A stretch of DNA of 64,000 bases from Rubrivivax sp. (GTDB lineage: Bacteria; Pseudomonadota; Gammaproteobacteria; Burkholderiales; Burkholderiaceae_C). Shown one piece after another: positions 61,136 through 64,000 of this stretch. Positions within the stretch are counted from its first letter, which is position 1, and the number at the start of each line of letters is the position of its first letter. The notes under the pieces are model-generated. The model saw nothing but the letters and a program-made list of their open reading frames with translations, searched no databases and was not told the origin of the DNA. The DNA lies in the NCBI GenBank assembly GCA_022843905.1, contig JALHMT010000001.1, positions 186,001-250,000 of the forward strand. The letters are read 5' to 3'. The position numbers were made by a program, and so were the translations under genes.

Positions 61136-61468
61136 TCAGCGGCGCCGCTGCAGGGGCGCGGGCAGGGGGTCGCCGGCCTGGCGGCGGCGAAACAGCGCCG
61201 CGCGCGCCAGCACGATCGTCGTCACCGGGGCGGTGATCGACAGCACGATGATGATCAGCCAGACATGCAGGCTCAGGCCGCCGCGCGCGCTGAAGTAGAC
61301 GATGGAGGCGAAGGTGACGATCCAGGCGGCGAGCGTGGAGGCCAGCGCCGGTGCGTGCATGCGCATGAAGAAGTCGGGCAGCCGCCACAGGCCCAGTGCG
61401 GCCACCAGCACGACAGCCCCGCTGCACAGCAGCAGCAGCGCCACCACGATCTCGGCCCAGGCCTGCAT
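61136..61468 (-). CDS. mnhG: Mrp Na+/H+ antiporter subunit G
   Basis: A 110-aa subunit with three membrane helices. ALGLWRLPDFFMRMHAPALASTLAAWIV is the family hallmark. The Arg-rich C-terminus is cytoplasmic. It starts two bases after mnhF ends and is last in the operon. It is required for assembly of the multi-subunit complex that exports Na+ in exchange for H+. Confidence 0.92.
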   Translation of the reverse strand: MQAWAEIVVALLLLCSGAVVLVAALGLWRLPDFFMRMHAPALASTLAAWIVTFASIVYFSARGGLSLHVWLIIIVLSITAPVTTIVLARAALFRRRQAGDPLPAPLQRRR

Positions 61469-61470
61469 GC

Positions 61471-61746
61471 TCAGATCACCTCGCCGCGCAACAGGAACTT
61501 GGCCATCGCCACCGACCCGACGAAGCCGAACAGCACCATCACCAGGGCGCCTTCGAAGTACATCTCGCTCTCGTAGCGGATGGCCAGCACCAGCATCATC
61601 AGCATGCCCACCACGTAGAGGAAGTCCATCGCCAGCACGCGGTCCTGCGCGCTGGGCCCGCGGAACAGGCGCGCCGCGCCGAGGCCCATGGCCGCAGCGT
61701 ACAGGCCGAGGGTGGCGGTGATCGCCATCGACAGGACATCGCTCAT
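61471..61746 (-). CDS. mnhF: Mrp Na+/H+ antiporter subunit F
   Basis: A 91-aa, three-helix subunit: ARLFRGPSAQDRVLAMDFLYVVGMLMMLVLAIRYESEMYFEGALVMVLFGFVGSVAMAKFLLRGEV. The GPSAQDRVLA loop is the family mark. The start at 61746 is preferred over an upstream ATG because it matches the short N-terminus of MnhF proteins. Confidence 0.93.
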   Translation of the reverse strand: MSDVLSMAITATLGLYAAAMGLGAARLFRGPSAQDRVLAMDFLYVVGMLMMLVLAIRYESEMYFEGALVMVLFGFVGSVAMAKFLLRGEVI

Positions 61747-61813
61747 GCGAGCACCCGTCGGGTCGAGCGCACGCCGCTCGGGCGGCAAGTCGCGTGGTGG
61801 AAGCCCTCGCTGT

Positions 61814-62302
61814 TCATTCGAAGATCTCCTTCAGTGGCTGTTCGTAGTCGGTCTTGAAGTGGTGGATGAACGCGGCCTCGTCCTCGAGGTCGAACACGTG
61901 CATCAGCAGGGCGCTGTGGTCGGGTGCCAGTTCAGACCAGACCGTGCCCGGGATGACGGCCGAGATCATGGCCAGGGCGGCCAGCCCGTGCGTGTCGTGC
62001 AGATCCAGCGGCACGATCACGAAGGCCCCTCGCGGAGGGCGTGATTGCGCCCGCAGCACGCCCGCGGCCACCTGCGTCGCCGAGCGCAGCACCTCGGCGC
62101 CGACGCGCAGGATCAGCCGCAGCAACAGCTTCCAGCGGCGCAGCGGCCCGGGCCGCGGTCGCAGGGGAGCCATCAGCAGCGGCATCGCCACCGCCACCAG
62201 CACACCCAGCAGGATCTGACCGACGCTGAAGCTGCGCGTGAGCAGCAGCCAGCCGCCGAACAGGCCCAGCGACAGCCAGGGCGACGGCAACAGGCGCTTC
62301 AT
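61814..62302 (-). CDS. mnhE: Mrp Na+/H+ antiporter subunit E
   Basis: A 162-aa subunit. Two N-terminal helices (LSLGLFGGWLLLTRSFSVGQILLGVLVAVAMPLLMAPL) precede a cytoplasmic domain. AISAVIPGT-type MISAVIPGTVWSEL and VHVFDLED-type MHVFDLEDEAAF segments are characteristic. It overlaps the mnhD end by four bases (ATGA), showing translational coupling. Confidence 0.92.
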   Translation of the reverse strand: MKRLLPSPWLSLGLFGGWLLLTRSFSVGQILLGVLVAVAMPLLMAPLRPRPGPLRRWKLLLRLILRVGAEVLRSATQVAAGVLRAQSRPPRGAFVIVPLDLHDTHGLAALAMISAVIPGTVWSELAPDHSALLMHVFDLEDEAAFIHHFKTDYEQPLKEIFE

Positions 62303-63939
62303 GGGGCCACCGCCTGACGTGCCACCGGCCGCGCACCCATGACGGCGTCGATGTACAGCTGCGGCGCATGCAGCGATTCGGCCGCGGCGCGGGTGTAGGC
62401 CAGCCCGGCGTCGGCCTGCAGCACCAGGGCTGCGGATGCCGCCATCAGCCCGGCGATGGGCAGCGTTTCGATCACGCGCAGGCGCGGCGCCGGGCGGTCC
62501 TGTGTGGTCCAGAAATGGCGCACGCCCACGCGCATCAGCGCGATGGCCGCGCACAGGCCCGAGACGATCAGCAGTCCGAACAGCGTCCACGCCGCCAGCG
62601 TGGGCTGCACCAGCAGCGCCGACAGCATCGCCAGCTTGGCGACAAAACCCGACAGCGGCGGCAGGCCCGCCGTGACCAGCGCGCACACCGTGAACGCCAC
62701 GCCCAGGAAGGCCAGCGCGGCGGGGATGGCGCGGCCGATCAGCGCTTGCTCGTTGTCGTCCAGGTTGGTGCCAGCGGGCGGCCCGGCGTCCATGAAGGCG
62801 GGCAGCGCGTCGTTGCCGTCGTCCAGTTGCTGCGGGCCCAGTTCGACCTGGCGCGAACGCTCCAGCAGTTCCACCAGCAGGAACAGCGCGCAGCCGGCCA
62901 GTGTGGAGCTGGCCAGGTAATACAGCGCACCACTGCTCAGCGCCGGGGCGTCGAAGCCGATCGCCGCGATCAGCGTGCCCGAAGACGCGATGACGGCGTA
63001 GCCGGCCAGCCGCGCGAGCTGCTGCGACGCCAGCATGCCCACCGCCCCGAAGGCCAGCGTGGCGATGCCGCCCCACACCAGCACGTCGCCGCCGAAGCCG
63101 GCCGAGGCCCCGGCATCGGCCGGAAAGCACAGCGTCCACAGCCGCAGCACGGCGTACACGCCCACCTTGGTGAGGATCGCAAACACCGCCGCCGCCGGCG
63201 CGCTGGCGGCGGCATAGGCCGGGGGCAGCCAGAAGTTCAGCGGCCACAGGCCCGCCTTGGCCAGGAAGGCGATGGCCAGGATGGCCGCCCCCGCGTGCAG
63301 CAGGCCGCGGTCGCTGTCCGGCACCGCGGGCAGCTTCTGCGCGATGTCGGCCATGTTCAGCGTGCCGGTCACGCCGTAGAGCACCGCCACGCCGATCAGG
63401 AACAGCAGCGAAGCCACGAGGTTGATGGCGATGTAGTGCAACCCGGCGCGCACCCGCGGGCTGCCGCCGCCGTGCAGCAGCAGGCCGTAGCTGGCCGCGA
63501 GCAGCACTTCGAAGAAGACGAACAGGTTGAACAGGTCGGCCGTCAGGAAGGCGCCGTACAGCCCCATCAGCTGCAGCTGGAACAGCACGTGGAAGTACAC
63601 CCCGGCGTGCTGCCAGCGCGCCAGCGCGTACAGCATCGACGCCAGTCCCACGCAGCCGGTCAGCACCGCCATCAGCGCCGACAGCCTGTCGGCGACCAGC
63701 ACGATGCCGAAGGGCACGGGCCAGTTGCCCGGCAGGTAGATGCCGAAGGCCGCCGGCGCGTCGCGTCCGGCCACGTCCAGCAGCAGGCTCACCGCGATGG
63801 CCAGCCCGAGCGCGGTGGACAGCACGTTGGTCACCGCCTTGATCCCGCGCCGGCCCTCGCCCAGCAGCAGCATCAGCGCCGCCGTGGCCAGCGGCAGCAG
63901 CACGGGGGCCACCAGCAGGTGGTTCATTGTCGCCGTCAC
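62299..63939 (-). CDS. mnhD: Mrp Na+/H+ antiporter subunit D
   Basis: A 546-aa integral membrane protein related to complex I subunits. About 14 hydrophobic helices are seen. Family marks are VADRLSALMAVLTGCVGLASMLYAL, GAFLTADLFNLFVFFEVLLAASYGLL, and the proton-path lysine in FLAKAGLWPLNFWLPPAYAAAS. The start is GTG at 63939 with AGGAGGAG ahead; the ATG four codons later is an alternative. It overlaps the end of mnhC. Confidence 0.93.
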   Translation of the reverse strand: MTATMNHLLVAPVLLPLATAALMLLLGEGRRGIKAVTNVLSTALGLAIAVSLLLDVAGRDAPAAFGIYLPGNWPVPFGIVLVADRLSALMAVLTGCVGLASMLYALARWQHAGVYFHVLFQLQLMGLYGAFLTADLFNLFVFFEVLLAASYGLLLHGGGSPRVRAGLHYIAINLVASLLFLIGVAVLYGVTGTLNMADIAQKLPAVPDSDRGLLHAGAAILAIAFLAKAGLWPLNFWLPPAYAAASAPAAAVFAILTKVGVYAVLRLWTLCFPADAGASAGFGGDVLVWGGIATLAFGAVGMLASQQLARLAGYAVIASSGTLIAAIGFDAPALSSGALYYLASSTLAGCALFLLVELLERSRQVELGPQQLDDGNDALPAFMDAGPPAGTNLDDNEQALIGRAIPAALAFLGVAFTVCALVTAGLPPLSGFVAKLAMLSALLVQPTLAAWTLFGLLIVSGLCAAIALMRVGVRHFWTTQDRPAPRLRVIETLPIAGLMAASAALVLQADAGLAYTRAAAESLHAPQLYIDAVMGARPVARQAVAP

Positions 63940-64000
63940 GGGCGCTCCTCCTGGCCGTCGACATGGTCGCCGCCGGACAGGCCGCGCAGCGCCAGCAGCA
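63936..64000 (-). CDS. mnhC: Mrp Na+/H+ antiporter subunit C, C-terminal end only
   Basis: The last 20 codons of an upstream gene are visible. They read LLALRGLSGGDHVDGQEERP and stop with a TGA that overlaps the mnhD GTG (GTGA). The identity as mnhC rests on its position ahead of mnhD in Mrp operons, not on its own sequence. The rest lies beyond the right edge. Confidence 0.6.
   Translation of the reverse strand, partial: LLALRGLSGGDHVDGQEERP

Overview
The window is a chromosome segment of a very GC-rich betaproteobacterium. I infer Burkholderiales of the Rubrivivax/Leptothrix/Ideonella/Comamonadaceae type. Reasons: two Bug-type (tripartite tricarboxylate) periplasmic binding proteins, the mfd-ispD-ispF order, an OmpR/EnvZ pair beside a 3-hydroxybutyrate dehydrogenase (PHB metabolism), a PEP-CTERM protein, and short intergenic GC-rich stem-loop repeats. 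No phage, IS element, plasmid gene or CRISPR array is visible. No gene-free stretch exceeds about 290 bases.

Layout. (1) 75-4759: a secreted PQQ-type dehydrogenase divergent from a sigma-54 activator, with a good -24/-12 promoter between them, then a cyclase-FHA signalling protein. (2) 4981-20041: a one-directional catabolic block with an MlrC-like M81 enzyme, a complete peptide-type ABC importer (binding protein, two permeases, fused double ATPase), an HDAC-like deacetylase, a second M81 enzyme, an EamA exporter and three different amidase-signature enzymes. It looks like uptake and stepwise hydrolysis of an amide or peptide-like compound; the substrate is unknown. (3) 20130-24915: small and amino-acid enzymes (transglutaminase-like, RidA, M20 amidohydrolase, TrpB-like PLP enzyme). 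(4) 25023-34584: TonB-like protein, REC-PAS-(degenerate GGDEF)-EAL protein, serB, SIS protein, mfd, ispD-ispF. (5) 34621-43897: secreted vanadium-haloperoxidase-like protein, envZ-ompR, SIMPL protein, 3-hydroxybutyrate dehydrogenase, an esterase and relA. (6) 43966-44094: tRNA-Val(GAC) and terminator. (7) 44110-48684: an IclR regulator divergent from a three-gene operon of a papain-like BtrH-type protein, a Bug protein and an alpha/beta hydrolase. (8) 48881-52498: small glycine-zipper protein, PEP-CTERM protein, large orphan lipoprotein. (9) 52551-59904: acyl-CoA dehydrogenase, MaoC hydratase and CoA-ester lyase on one strand; GntR regulator, Bug protein, MmgE/PrpD and a CaiB CoA-transferase on the other. 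Matching candidate operators sit in both promoter regions, so this looks like one organic-acid/CoA-thioester regulon. (10) 59936-64000: an MFS transporter and an Mrp-type Na+/H+ antiporter operon (C partial, D, E, F, G) running off the right edge.

Beyond genes, five copies or fragments of a stem-loop repeat lie between genes. Their stems differ but stay paired, which suggests selection on structure. Several promoters place the -10 box so close to the start codon that leaderless mRNAs are likely. All functions rest on reading motifs in the translations; no database search was run.
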